A stretch of 64,000 bases of DNA from Roseateles_B sp041913905 (GCA_041913905.1 JAYSEK010000013.1:1-64000); one strand, 5' to 3'. Positions 16,695-25,415 are shown, numbered from the stretch's first letter. Translations and numbers: made by a program. Notes: generated by a model not told the origin, from the letters alone.

Positions 16695-17539
16695 GGCGGC
16701 GTTCGTTCCTGCAGGCGGCGGTCGGCCTGGCCGTGGCCCTGCCTGCCTGCGCGCCAGCCGAGGAACGCCAGGTCCGGCGGCTGCGCTTCGTGTGGGAACT
16801 GCTCAACCCTGCCGATCAGTGGCTGGGCGACGAGCGCTTCGCCTGTGCGCTGCCGGCCACCGTTGAGCAGGGGCAGCAACTGATCGATGCTCAGGCCTCG
16901 CACCCGCTGAGCTGGAACCGCGATTGCCTGGGGCAGAACACCGCCGTCATCACGCTGGCCGAGGTGGCGCCCCGGCAGCGCGTCCGTGTCGCGCTGGATG
17001 CGCGTGTGGCGCTGGCGCCGGCCGGCGCCAGCGGAACCGGCATGGGGTGCGAGCGATGGATCGGCGCTGCGCCCTTCCTGGAACTGGACGCGCCGCCGTT
17101 GCGTGAACTCGCTGCGGCCTTGCGCCAGTCCGACGACGGCGCCACGGCCCAGGCCATCTTCGGATGGATCGTCGACAACATCCAGTACAGCGGCTACAGC
17201 CCGAACGACAAGGGCGCGCTCCACGCCTTGACGATGCGTCGCGGTGACTGCACCGAATTCGCGCACCTGGCGACCGCGCTGGCCCGTGCTGCGGGCCTGC
17301 CCGCCCGGACCGCGGGCGGCTATGTGATGGACCACGACGCCATCGTCCAGCCTGGGGACTATCACGACTGGGCGGAACTCTGGGTGGGCCAGCGGTGGCT
17401 CATCCTCGACGCGCAGCGCCGCGTGTTCGATCCGGGCGCAGGGTCCTACCTTCCCTTCCGCTTCTATTCGGACAAGGGCGAGGGCGCACTGGCCGCGCAT
17501 CATCGCTGGCGGGCGCTGGGGCAGCTGCGCGTGGTCTAA
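16682..17539 (+). CDS. Secreted transglutaminase-like protein
   Basis: This 285-residue protein is the last gene of the operon. The N-terminus MRALRRRSFLQAAVGLAVALPACA has a twin-Arg start and a hydrophobic core, so export by Tat or Sec is likely; LPAC could be a weak lipobox. The C-terminal half carries a transglutaminase-like core with Cys190 in RRGDCTEFAHL, His228 in DYHDWAELWV and Asp243 in WLILDAQRR, in correct order and spacing. Bacterial members of this fold act as peptidases or crosslinkers. Its place behind the pseudopilin genes suggests processing or crosslinking of surface material (inference). It overlaps the rhodanese gene by 13 bases. Confidence 0.8.
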   Translation: MRALRRRSFLQAAVGLAVALPACAPAEERQVRRLRFVWELLNPADQWLGDERFACALPATVEQGQQLIDAQASHPLSWNRDCLGQNTAVITLAEVAPRQRVRVALDARVALAPAGASGTGMGCERWIGAAPFLELDAPPLRELAAALRQSDDGATAQAIFGWIVDNIQYSGYSPNDKGALHALTMRRGDCTEFAHLATALARAAGLPARTAGGYVMDHDAIVQPGDYHDWAELWVGQRWLILDAQRRVFDPGAGSYLPFRFYSDKGEGALAAHHRWRALGQLRVV

Positions 17540-17573
17540 GAAAAAAGCGCGAGCTCCCGACGGGAACTCGCGC
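17540..17573 (-). terminator. Intrinsic terminator for the minus-strand metalloprotease operon
   Basis: GCGCGAG-c-TCCC (17547-17558) pairs with GGGA-a-CTCGCGC (17562-17573), an 11-pair stem with one mismatch and a three-base loop. The run of six A at 17541-17546 gives the U-tract only for minus-strand transcripts. The plus-strand operon ends one codon away and may use the hairpin without a U-tract. Confidence 0.75.
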
Positions 17574-17621
17574 CTTGAAGGCTGCGGGCGCTGTGCGGGC
17601 CCGCGGCTCTGGCTCTTTGGC

Positions 17622-19061
17622 TTACCAGCCGATGTCACGCAGCAGGTGGAAGGTCAGGTCCTTCGGTGCCTGCAGGATGGTCGTCAGGTCGGCGTTGATG
17701 AAGGGCTCCATCAGCTGGTTCGGGAAGGCGCTGGTGTCGTAGTGCGACACCGAGGAGCCCGCAGCGTAAGGATTGGGCGTGTACATATAGGGTCGGCCCA
17801 GCAGGTCGGCGCCGGCGTACTGGCTCATGTCCAGGCCCAGGGTGATGTACAGGCCGGAACGCGTGCGGGTGCGTGCCTTCATCGCGTCCTTCAGCGCCTG
17901 GCCGTCCACCTTGCTGATGCGGGCCGAGGGGATGGTGATGGTGGCGTCGGCGCCGCCCAGGCCCGGGGGCGGGTTGTCGGCGGCGTTGTCTGCCACCAGC
18001 ACGGCCTTGGCGCCGGCCAGCTGGGCGTTCTTGACCTTCTGCGTGAAGGGGCAGGTACCGCGGTCGACCAGGGCAATCTTGCCAGCCACGGCCAGCTTGT
18101 TGGCTGCGCTCAGCGGATTGCAGGCCAGACCGGTGACGCCGTCGGCCTGGTCGACCACCGGCATCACTTCGGCGCTGATGCCGGTGGCGGTGATGGCCGG
18201 GCCGAAGGCGGCCGGGCCGATCGCCAGGGCGCGGGTCAGGCTGGAGGGCGCGGTGATCTTGGCCGAGGGCGTGCCCAGGGCCAGGACTTCCGGCACCTTG
18301 GCGCCGACTTCAGCGCCGGTCCACACCAGGCGGCGGCCGTTGTTGGCCGAAGTCACGCGCTCGGTGTTGCTCATTTCCACCCAACGCTTGCCGGTCACGT
18401 TGTCCAGCAGGTAGTGGTCCCAGATGGAGGGCAGGCCGCCCATCATGTTGCCGGTCTTGCCGTAGGTGAAGGTGGCGAAGCCCAGGCCGTGGCCCAGTTC
18501 GTGCAGCAGGGTCTCGACGAAATTGACCTGGGTGCCGGCCGCGCCGTCCAGGCCCAGGTAGAAGCCCGAGCCGGCCAGGCAGTCGGACTTGCCCAGGTTG
18601 ATGTTGAACTGGGTCTTGATGTCGACGTTGCCGTAGCCGGTGCCGTCATCCGGCTGACCTTCGGAGAGGTTCACGCCCGCGATCTTGTTGGCCAGTGCCT
18701 GGGGGTACCAGGTGTCGGCCTTGGAGGCGCCGGTGAAGTTGTACCAGGCGTTCCAGGCGCTGGCGCTGCCCAGCACGGCGGAGCTGGCCGTGCAGGTCAG
18801 GGCCTCCCAGCCGGCGCTGACGGTGATGGTGACATCGCTGGTCAGCTGCTTTTCCCAGATGTCGGCCACATAGCGGTAGACGTTCCAGCGCTGCTGGCCA
18901 AGGGTGGTGCCGGGGTTGCCGCCCACGGGCGCGACGGGCGTGGGGTCGTTGAAGCCCACGCCAGCTGCGTCGCGGCTGACGATGTTGATGGTGGCGGCCT
19001 GGGCGGCGCCGAAGGCCAGCAGCAAGGCGGCCGACAGGGGCTTGATGAAATGCTTGCTCAT
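17622..19061 (-). CDS. Secreted PA-domain zinc metalloprotease
   Basis: The product is 479 residues from the ATG at 19061, which has AAGGAG 11 bases upstream; a GTG four codons earlier sits directly on that site and is less likely. A signal peptide is present (PLSAALLLAFGAAQA). The zinc motif HELGHGLGF lies near residues 184-192, and a late SVSHYDTSAFPNQLMEP gives the typical Met-turn region of this family. Residues about 280-385 form a PA (protease-associated) insert with KIALVDRGTCPFTQKVKNAQ and GAKAVLVADN. At the position of a third metzincin ligand there is Thr rather than His or Asp, so zinc coordination must use another residue. It follows the post-PEP-CTERM gene by eight bases and ends at the terminator. 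Confidence 0.82.
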   Translation of the reverse strand: MSKHFIKPLSAALLLAFGAAQAATINIVSRDAAGVGFNDPTPVAPVGGNPGTTLGQQRWNVYRYVADIWEKQLTSDVTITVSAGWEALTCTASSAVLGSASAWNAWYNFTGASKADTWYPQALANKIAGVNLSEGQPDDGTGYGNVDIKTQFNINLGKSDCLAGSGFYLGLDGAAGTQVNFVETLLHELGHGLGFATFTYGKTGNMMGGLPSIWDHYLLDNVTGKRWVEMSNTERVTSANNGRRLVWTGAEVGAKVPEVLALGTPSAKITAPSSLTRALAIGPAAFGPAITATGISAEVMPVVDQADGVTGLACNPLSAANKLAVAGKIALVDRGTCPFTQKVKNAQLAGAKAVLVADNAADNPPPGLGGADATITIPSARISKVDGQALKDAMKARTRTRSGLYITLGLDMSQYAGADLLGRPYMYTPNPYAAGSSVSHYDTSAFPNQLMEPFINADLTTILQAPKDLTFHLLRDIGW

Positions 19062-19069
19062 GGCGGCGC

Positions 19070-19519
19070 TCACTCCTTGTTGCCGCTCTTGGCGGCGTTG
19101 TTCAGCACGGTGGCCTCGGCCTGCTCCTTGCCCTGCACGCAGGTGCTGGACAGGCTGCCGTCGGCATTGCGGGTCACCACGGAATAGCTGGCCTGCTCGT
19201 CGGTCATGCGCAGGCCGCGGGCGCCGGAGGCATGCATGCGCACGGGTTGGCTCGGGGCGACGGCCAGGGCGCGCATGCGGGGGGACTTGGCGGCCTGGGC
19301 CGCTTGCGACTTGGCCTGCATGGCCGCCAGCTCATCGGCGGTAGGCGCACGCAGTTGGCCGGTGACGGGATCGCGCACGGCGATCATGCCTTGCGAGGTT
19401 GCTTCACTGGCGGCCGGCTTGGCATCTGCCTTGGCGTGCTCGGCGCAGTCAGTGCAGGCAAAGGCAGCGCCGCTGAGCAACAGGCCGCAGGCCAGGGCGA
19501 TCAGGGATTGGCTCTTCAT
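19070..19519 (-). CDS. Small secreted protein with post-PEP-CTERM-1-like domain
   Basis: This 149-residue protein has a signal peptide (LIALACGLLLSGAAFA) followed by Cys residues (CTDCAE). The middle carries IAVRDPVTGQLRAPTADELAAM, which I recognise from proteins that sit next to PEP-CTERM genes and are labelled post-PEP-CTERM-1. The C-terminus has a strand pattern SYSVVTRNADGSLSSTCVQG. Function is unknown. It lies between the PEP-CTERM gene (24-base gap) and the metalloprotease gene (eight-base gap) in one apparent operon. Confidence 0.65.
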   Translation of the reverse strand: MKSQSLIALACGLLLSGAAFACTDCAEHAKADAKPAASEATSQGMIAVRDPVTGQLRAPTADELAAMQAKSQAAQAAKSPRMRALAVAPSQPVRMHASGARGLRMTDEQASYSVVTRNADGSLSSTCVQGKEQAEATVLNNAAKSGNKE

Positions 19520-19543
19520 GTCTTGTTCTCCTCTTGTGCGGGC

Positions 19544-20203
19544 TCAGGCCTTGCGGCGGCGCTGGGCGACGGCGGCGCCGACCAGACCCAGGGCGATCAG
19601 GGCGTAGCTGGCGGGTTCGGGGATGCTGCTGACGTTCAGGGTGTCGATGGCGATGGCGTCAGCGGTCTCGTAGCTGCCCTTGTAGACGAAGGCCAAGCGA
19701 CCCGAGGCGCTACCGCCCAGGCCATCGAAGGTGGCGGTGTAGCGCGTCCAGCCAAAGGGGGCACCGTCGACATCGCCTGCCGGGTTGATGGACACCAGCG
19801 TGTGAGTAAAGCCGCTGGTGGCGCTGCTGCTGCCGTTGGTGCTCAACATCACATCCAGTTGGTCGATGAAGCCGTCGGCCTTGGCATTGGCATAGAAGCT
19901 CAGCTGGAAGGACTGGGCCAATGAGAAAGTCTTGGTGATCAGCCAGTTCTCGATGGCGCCAGCTGCACGGGCGCTGTTGTAGGTGGCGGTCGCGTAGCTG
20001 GTTGGGCCGCCGGCCTGCGGGGCGAATACGCCGTCGCCGCCTTGCAGCCAAGAATTCAAGGGGTTCGTGCTCTTGTTGGTGAACACCCAGCCCTGGGCAG
20101 CCAGCCCGCCGACATTGTCAAAACCCTCGGACAGCAGCGTGTCTGCCTGGGCGCCGGCCATGGCGGCCGACAGGGCCAGGACCGAGAAAAGTTGCTTGCG
20201 CAT
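19544..20203 (-). CDS. PEP-CTERM surface protein
   Basis: The product is 219 residues from the ATG at 20203, with GGAGGG nine bases upstream; an upstream in-frame extension has no ribosome site. A signal peptide (SVLALSAAMAGAQA) is followed by a choice-of-anchor/jelly-roll-like beta domain beginning LLSEGFDNVGGL. The C-terminus is a complete sorting signal: IPEPASYALIALGLVGAAVA and then RRRK. Such proteins are processed by an exosortase and attached to exopolysaccharide or the cell surface. No exosortase gene is in the window. It is the first gene of the three-gene minus-strand operon. Confidence 0.9.
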   Translation of the reverse strand: MRKQLFSVLALSAAMAGAQADTLLSEGFDNVGGLAAQGWVFTNKSTNPLNSWLQGGDGVFAPQAGGPTSYATATYNSARAAGAIENWLITKTFSLAQSFQLSFYANAKADGFIDQLDVMLSTNGSSSATSGFTHTLVSINPAGDVDGAPFGWTRYTATFDGLGGSASGRLAFVYKGSYETADAIAIDTLNVSSIPEPASYALIALGLVGAAVAQRRRKA

Positions 20204-20451
20204 GAAAAACCCTCCAAATGCGGATTCGAAACGGGCTGGAGGGCATGCGGCGCTGAGAACTGCCGGGCCGAGACCTGTCCAGACCGTGCGGATTGTCACG
20301 AGATGTCCCTCATAGAGGGGATTGCGGGAAGCCCTAGGGGCCCCGATTCGTGGGGGAGAGAAAGCCCTTAGAGGAAAGTCTGGATGGCAGCTCGGTCACG
20401 CATGTCCGCCCTCCAGGCGAGGGGGAGGCAAAGCTCACGCGGTGTACCGGG

Positions 20452-21606
20452 ATGGCTACAGTGCAGGCCTTGCATGCCGTCGCCGCTCGGCGCAGCGCAC
20501 GTGCCCGCCCCTCCATGTCTCCGGCCTTCTCGATCTACCTGGACCTGCTGCGCCTTGCCGCAGCCCTGCTGGTTTTTGTACATCACGCCGCCTATCCCCG
20601 CTACCACGGCAGTTGGCTGCAGGGCCTGGCGGGGTTCGGGCATGAGGCGGTGGTGGTGTTCTTCGTCCTCTCGGGCTATGTGATCGCCCATACCCGGGAA
20701 CACAAGGACCACGACTGGCGGCACTACGCGGTGCAGCGCCTGAGCCGTCTGTGGTCCGTGCTGCTACCCGCCATTGCCCTGACGCTGGTACTGGACAGCT
20801 GGGGGCGGCCTTTGCTGCCGTCGCTGTATGAGCCGCTGCATGGCGGCTGGGTGCGGGCGCTGGCGTCGCTGCTCTTCGTCAACGAGTTCTGGATCCAGGG
20901 CTTTGCGCTGGGCAGCAACATCCCTTTGTGGTCCCTGTCCTATGAGGCGGGCTACTACCTGCTGTTCGGGGTGCTGAGTTTTGCCTCGCCAAGGTGGCGC
21001 TGGCCCCTGGCCATGGTGGTCGGCCTGCTGGTGGGGCCGCGCATTCTCCTGCTCTTGCCGGCCTGGTGGCTGGGGGTGTGGATCCAGCGCAGTGCCTGGC
21101 TGCGGGAGCGCAGCGCGCAGCAGGGGGCCGTGCTGGCTGCGGCGGGTCTGGTGTGGGCGCTGGTCTGGTCGCTGGGCAAGCTGGGCAACCAGTTCATCAC
21201 CTGGCGCTTGATGGCGCTGCTGCCGTTGCCGCTGGCACAGCAGATGGGGGCTTCCGACGCCTTCGTGTCCGACAACCTCATCGCCTTGGGCATTGCCGCC
21301 CATGTGGCGGGGATGTCCGCCTGGCTGCAAGGGCGCTCCGCCTGGCCGGCACTGCGCTTCTGGGTGCCCTTGTTGTCGCGGGCCACCTTTCCCATCTACC
21401 TTTTCCACTATCCGCTGCTGCAGTTCTTCTCGGCGCTGGTGGCCGTCTGGCCGGTGCTGTCGTACGGGGGCGTGACCGTGCTGAGCCTGCTCGTCGCTGT
21501 CGGCCTGACCGAGCCGTGCGAGCGTTTGCGCCATGGCTTGCGCCGCCTGCTGCGCCGCATTTTGTTGACCCGGTCGAGCCAGGGCGTGCGCAGGCAGGCC
21601 CTATGA
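20452..21606 (+). CDS. Membrane acyltransferase (acyltransferase-3 family)
   Basis: The product is about 384 residues from the ATG at 20452. A second ATG at 20515 gives MSPAFSIYLDLLRLAAALLVF, the family's usual N-terminus, and is equally possible. About ten membrane segments are visible. Hallmarks are DLLRLAAALLVFVHHA (the conserved early His), VFFVLSGYVIA, RLSRLWSVLLPA, and a late FPIYLFHYPLLQ. These integral proteins transfer acyl groups to sugars of surface polysaccharide. It is followed nine bases later by the CAP protein gene. The 248 bases before it contain two short palindromes (CCCTC-ata-GAGGG at 20307-20319 and CCCTAGGG) but no clear promoter. Confidence 0.85.
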   Translation: MATVQALHAVAARRSARARPSMSPAFSIYLDLLRLAAALLVFVHHAAYPRYHGSWLQGLAGFGHEAVVVFFVLSGYVIAHTREHKDHDWRHYAVQRLSRLWSVLLPAIALTLVLDSWGRPLLPSLYEPLHGGWVRALASLLFVNEFWIQGFALGSNIPLWSLSYEAGYYLLFGVLSFASPRWRWPLAMVVGLLVGPRILLLLPAWWLGVWIQRSAWLRERSAQQGAVLAAAGLVWALVWSLGKLGNQFITWRLMALLPLPLAQQMGASDAFVSDNLIALGIAAHVAGMSAWLQGRSAWPALRFWVPLLSRATFPIYLFHYPLLQFFSALVAVWPVLSYGGVTVLSLLVAVGLTEPCERLRHGLRRLLRRILLTRSSQGVRRQAL

Positions 21607-21615
21607 TCGCGCGCC

Positions 21616-22137
21616 ATGTCCTGGATGCGTTCCTCGCTGATTGCTTTAACTGGCCTGCTTGGCGGGCTGGCCTTGGCCGCACCGGCGCCGGTGCGCAGCT
21701 GCCAGCTCAGCGCCGAAGAAGCCCTGCGCCTGGCCAATGCCTGGCGAGCCGAGGCCCGCCAGTGCGGCCGGCAAGCCTTTCCGGCTGCGCCGGCCCTGCG
21801 CTGGAATGAGGCGCTGCAGCAGTCGGCGCTGCGCTTTGCCGCGGAACTGGCGGCGCGCGACGAACTCAGCCACCAAGGCCTGAGCAGCCCGACGCTGCGA
21901 GAGCGCGTGCGCGAGGCGGGCTACCTGCTGCGTGCGGTGGGCGAGAACCTGGCGGCAGGGCCCCTCGGGCTGGACGAGGTCTTCAGCCTGTGGGCCGGCA
22001 GCGAGGAGCACTGCAGCAATCTGATGAAGCCCGACTTCGAGGAGCTGGGCCTGGCCTGCGTCAGCGGTGCCGGGCGCTATGAGCGCTTCTGGGTCCTGCA
22101 TCTCGCAGCGCCGGCCCGGCGCATGCCCTCGCCCTGA
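21616..22137 (+). CDS. Secreted CAP-domain (SCP/PR1-like) protein
   Basis: This 173-residue protein has a signal peptide (SSLIALTGLLGGLALAAPAP). The CAP fold is recognisable from ALRWNEALQQSALRFAAELAARDELSHQG, then YLLRAVGENLAAG, SLWAGSEEHCSNLMKPDFEELGLAC and a final strand FWVLHLA. His of SHQG and Glu of GENL match the conserved CAP cavity residues. Bacterial CAP proteins are extracytoplasmic; their activity is mostly unknown. It is probably cotranscribed with the acyltransferase gene. Confidence 0.88.
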   Translation: MSWMRSSLIALTGLLGGLALAAPAPVRSCQLSAEEALRLANAWRAEARQCGRQAFPAAPALRWNEALQQSALRFAAELAARDELSHQGLSSPTLRERVREAGYLLRAVGENLAAGPLGLDEVFSLWAGSEEHCSNLMKPDFEELGLACVSGAGRYERFWVLHLAAPARRMPSP

Positions 22138-22143
22138 GCGGCA

Positions 22144-22167
22144 CCCCGGCGCCTTTTGCGCCGCCGG
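22144..22167. terminator. Stem-loop between convergent genes
   Basis: CCCGGCG pairs with CGCCGGG across a ten-base loop containing TTTT, between the convergent CAP and response-regulator genes. There is no T-run after the stem on either strand, so its role as a terminator is only likely from position. Confidence 0.35.
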
Positions 22168-22173
22168 GTCTGA

Positions 22174-22824
22174 TCAGATCCAGCCCAGGTCGATGGCCCG
22201 CAGCACGGCCTGGGTGCGGTCGCGCACGCCCATCTTGGAGAACACCGCCGAGCAGTGGTTCTTGATCACGCCCTCGCTGTTGCCCAGCAGGGCGGCGATC
22301 TCGGTATTGCTGCGGCCGCTGGCCACCAGGCGCAGCACCTGCAGTTCCTTGGGCGAGAGTGGATCGGGCTGCGGCGTGGCGCTGAAGGCGCGCTCCACGC
22401 CGGGGCGCTCCATGCGCTCGGTCAGCGAGGGCCGCAGGGCGGTGCCGCCGGCGGCCACATCCTTGAGGGCCTGGACCAGGGTGTCCGGGCTGATGGCCTT
22501 GAGCAGGAAGCCCTTGGCGCCGGCGCGAACGGCCTCGTCGAAGGCCTCGGCGTCGTCGAAGGTGGTCAGCAGGACGACCGGAATCTTCCAGGCGCGAGCT
22601 GCCAGCGCGCGGATCAGTCCGGTGCCGTCCAGGCGCGGCATGCGCATGTCGGAGAGGATCACGTCAGGCTGCTCCTCGGCCAGCTTCTCCAGGGCCTCTG
22701 CGCCGTCAGCCGCCTCGCCGACCAGCAGGATCTCGTCATGCAGGGCCAGCAGTCCCTTGAGGCCTTCGCGCACCAGCTGCTGGTCTTCCACCAGCAGGAC
22801 CTTGATCTTCTCGCTCATGGACAT
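22174..22824 (-). CDS. NarL/FixJ-type response regulator
   Basis: This 216-residue protein has a receiver domain at residues 8-125 (KVLLVEDQQLVREGL, phosphoacceptor Asp in VILSDMRMP, Thr in VVLLTTFDD, Lys in GAKGFLLKA). A LuxR-type helix-turn-helix lies at about 150-210 (LSPKELQVLRLVASGRSNTEIAALLGNSEGVIKNH). It ends 24 bases before the kinase gene in transcription order, so the two form one operon (kinase first). It is the cognate regulator; targets are unknown. Confidence 0.93.
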   Translation of the reverse strand: MSMSEKIKVLLVEDQQLVREGLKGLLALHDEILLVGEAADGAEALEKLAEEQPDVILSDMRMPRLDGTGLIRALAARAWKIPVVLLTTFDDAEAFDEAVRAGAKGFLLKAISPDTLVQALKDVAAGGTALRPSLTERMERPGVERAFSATPQPDPLSPKELQVLRLVASGRSNTEIAALLGNSEGVIKNHCSAVFSKMGVRDRTQAVLRAIDLGWI

Positions 22825-22848
22825 CTCCTCTCGTCGTGAATCCGTGGC

Positions 22849-24096
22849 TCAACTCTTGCGCGGCACCCGCCATTCGATCATGAATCCGGGCCCGTTTTTC
22901 AGGATCTTGAAGCTGCCGCCCAGTTCGGCCATGCGTTCTTGCATGCCTTTGAGGCCATTGCCCTCGCGCAGACGCGGCGCACCGGGGCCGTCGTCCTCGA
23001 CGGTCACGCAGACCTCGGCTGCATCGCCCTCGCCGGCACGCGTCAAGCGGATGGTGATGTGCTGCGCGCGGGCATGGCGCACGCTGTTGGTGACGGCTTC
23101 CTGCACGCAGCGCAGCAGGGCGTGGGCGGTGCGCGGGCTCAGGTCTTGCGCGATCTCGTCCAGCTCCAGCTGGATGTCGGTGCTGGCGATGCCCTGCGCC
23201 AGGGCCTGCAGCGCCTCGCGCAGATCGATGCGGTTGCTGGCGCGCTCGGCCGAGACGGCCGCGCGCACGTCCGCCAGCAGGTGGGCCGCGCCTTCGCGCG
23301 CCCGCGCCACGGCCTGCGAGGCGCCGTCCGGGTCCTGGCGCTTGAGCAGCGCCTCGGAGAGCTGCAGCTGCAGGTTCAGCGCCGTCAGGTGGTGGCCCAT
23401 CACATCATGCAGCTCGCGCGCCATCATCATGCGCTCGGCGTAGCGCAGCTGTTCGGCCTGCAGGGCTTCGCCCGAGGTCTTCTCGGCCAGCATGACCTGG
23501 AGCCAGCGTCGCTTGTCGACTTCGTTGGCCAGCAGCCGGCCGATGCCGAAGGCCATCGCATACAAGCCCACGAAGGCGCCCAGCTGGGCCATCAGCAGAG
23601 CCCACATCGAGGCATTGGGCTGGTGCTGCTCCTGCCATTCCGCCTCGGAGGGCAGCAGCGCGTAAAGCAGCAGCCGGATCACGACCTGGCTGACCGCGAA
23701 GACGAAGGCCGGCCGCAGGCGCAGGCGCACCGAGGCCAGCACCGTCACCAGAAAAGGCAGGGCCGGCGTGATGAACCAGGCCAGCAGGTCCAGCGCCACG
23801 ATGCGCTGCAGGGCGCGCGGCCGCGGCCGGTCCAGGCTGCTTTCCTGCGCGGCCTGCCAGAAGAAGTAGATGAAGGCGCAGAACAGCAGGAAGCAGGCGA
23901 TCACCAGCGCCGGATCCTGCGGCAGGCCCAGGTGGCGCCGGTACAACTGGGCCAGCAGGCCATCGTAGGGCTCGGAATTGCCGCCACGCAGCGCCGTCAC
24001 CAGGCTGCCGAACTCCATCAGGAAGTAGGCCATGGTGGCGATGCGCAGCACCACCGAAGGGCGTGCGATGCGGGCGAGGAAGCGGTCGAAGTTCAA
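22849..24096 (-). CDS. Sensor histidine kinase of the HisKA_3 class
   Basis: This 415-residue protein has about six membrane helices in residues 15-190, with no large periplasmic loop. The dimerisation/phosphoacceptor motif is ARELHDVMGHHLTALNLQLQ with His near residue 228. The ATPase domain has LRCVQEAVTNSVRHARA (N box) and VTVEDDGPGAP then NGLKGMQERM (G boxes). It resembles DesK/NarX-type kinases with an intramembrane sensing module. It is cotranscribed with the response regulator just downstream. The stimulus cannot be read from sequence. Confidence 0.92.
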   Translation of the reverse strand: MNFDRFLARIARPSVVLRIATMAYFLMEFGSLVTALRGGNSEPYDGLLAQLYRRHLGLPQDPALVIACFLLFCAFIYFFWQAAQESSLDRPRPRALQRIVALDLLAWFITPALPFLVTVLASVRLRLRPAFVFAVSQVVIRLLLYALLPSEAEWQEQHQPNASMWALLMAQLGAFVGLYAMAFGIGRLLANEVDKRRWLQVMLAEKTSGEALQAEQLRYAERMMMARELHDVMGHHLTALNLQLQLSEALLKRQDPDGASQAVARAREGAAHLLADVRAAVSAERASNRIDLREALQALAQGIASTDIQLELDEIAQDLSPRTAHALLRCVQEAVTNSVRHARAQHITIRLTRAGEGDAAEVCVTVEDDGPGAPRLREGNGLKGMQERMAELGGSFKILKNGPGFMIEWRVPRKS

Positions 24097-24196
24097 GATG
24101 GAGGCATGGGCAGGCGTCTGGGCCAGCGGCGCGCCAGCGTGCCACAGCGCCTGGCTTTGATCACGTGCCGGGCGTCATGGCCCGGGCATTTCCTGA

Positions 24197-25339
24197 TCAG
24201 GGAATGGCTTCGGCAATCACGCCGCCGCCCAGGCAGACCTCGCCATCGTAGAGCACGGCGCTCTGCCCCGGCGTCACCGCCCACTGGGGCTGCGGGAAGT
24301 CCAGGCGGAAACGCCCTGGTGCGGGGTGCTCGGGCATGAAGGCGCAGGGCGCGTCGGCCTGGCGGTAGCGGGTCTTGGCGCCGAAGCCGCCGAAGGCCGG
24401 CGCCGGACCGCACCAGGAGATGTCGTCGGCAACGAGGCTGCGGGACTGCAGCAGGGGGTGGTCGTGGCCCTGCACGACGACAAGGGTGTTGGTGTCCAGG
24501 TCCTTGCGGGCCACGAACCACGGCGCGTGCTCGCCGCCGCCGCGCGGGGCGCCTTTTTCCTTGATGCCGCCGATGCCCAGCCCCTGGCGCTGGCCAAGCG
24601 TGTAGAAGGACAGGCCCACATGCTCGCCCAGCTTGCGCCCGCGCTCGTCCTTGATGGGGCCCGGCTGGTGCGAGAGGTAGCGGTTGAGGAACTCGCGGAA
24701 GGGCCGCTCGCCGATGAAGCAGATGCCGGTCGAGTCCTTCTTCTTGGCGTTGGGCAGGCCGATCTCCTCGGCGATGCGGCGCACCTCGGTCTTGGGCAGC
24801 TCGCCCACGGGGAACAGCGTCCGGGCCAGCTGGTGCTGCTGCAGGCGGTGCAGGAAGTAGCTCTGGTCCTTGAGGGGATCGAGACCTTTCAGCAACTGCA
24901 CTTGATCACCGACGCTGCGCACGCGCGCATAGTGACCGGTGGCGATCATCTCGGCGCCGCGGGCCATGGCGTGGTCCAGGAAGGCCTTGAACTTGATCTC
25001 GGCATTGCACAGCACGTCAGGGTTGGGCGTGCGGCCGGCCTGGTATTCGCGCAGGAAGGCGGCGAAGACGCGGTCCTTGTAGTCGGCGGCGAAGTTGACG
25101 TGCTCGATCTCGATGCCGATCACGTCCGCCACCGAGGCCGCGTCGAGGAAGTCCTGGCGCGAGGAGCAGTACTCGTCGTTGTCGTCGTCTTCCCAGTTCT
25201 TCATGAAGATGCCGATGACCTCATGCCCGGCCTTCTTGAGCAGGTAGGCAGAGACGGCGGAGTCGACACCGCCGGACAGGCCGATGACGACGCGGTGCTT
25301 GGTGGAGGGGGAGGACAGCGGGGACGGGGACGAACTCAT
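24197..25339 (-). CDS. mnmA: tRNA-specific 2-thiouridylase
   Basis: This 380-residue enzyme thiolates U34 of tRNA-Lys, -Glu and -Gln. The PP-loop is IGLSGGVDSAVSAYLL, and the catalytic Cys pair is in NPDVLCN and STGICFIGER. The C-terminal beta-barrel end is VLYDGEVCLGGGVI. The ATG at 25339 was chosen; an upstream in-frame start would add 16 unusual residues. Length is normal. In many Burkholderiales mnmA follows a NUDIX gene directly; here a GGDEF-EAL gene separates them. Confidence 0.95.
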   Translation of the reverse strand: MSSSPSPLSSPSTKHRVVIGLSGGVDSAVSAYLLKKAGHEVIGIFMKNWEDDDNDEYCSSRQDFLDAASVADVIGIEIEHVNFAADYKDRVFAAFLREYQAGRTPNPDVLCNAEIKFKAFLDHAMARGAEMIATGHYARVRSVGDQVQLLKGLDPLKDQSYFLHRLQQHQLARTLFPVGELPKTEVRRIAEEIGLPNAKKKDSTGICFIGERPFREFLNRYLSHQPGPIKDERGRKLGEHVGLSFYTLGQRQGLGIGGIKEKGAPRGGGEHAPWFVARKDLDTNTLVVVQGHDHPLLQSRSLVADDISWCGPAPAFGGFGAKTRYRQADAPCAFMPEHPAPGRFRLDFPQPQWAVTPGQSAVLYDGEVCLGGGVIAEAIP

Positions 25340-25415
25340 GGGCGCGATTGTCCCAAATGCTGGCGGGGCTGCCATGCACCAGGACATTGCGGCGCGCGCC
25401 CGAGCGCCCGCATGG

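Noticed and set aside
24097..24196. Terminator between the histidine kinase and mnmA genes
   Set aside because: GGGC-gtcatg-GCCC with a bulged extension can fold, but the T-run is on the wrong strand for mnmA, which is transcribed on the minus strand.
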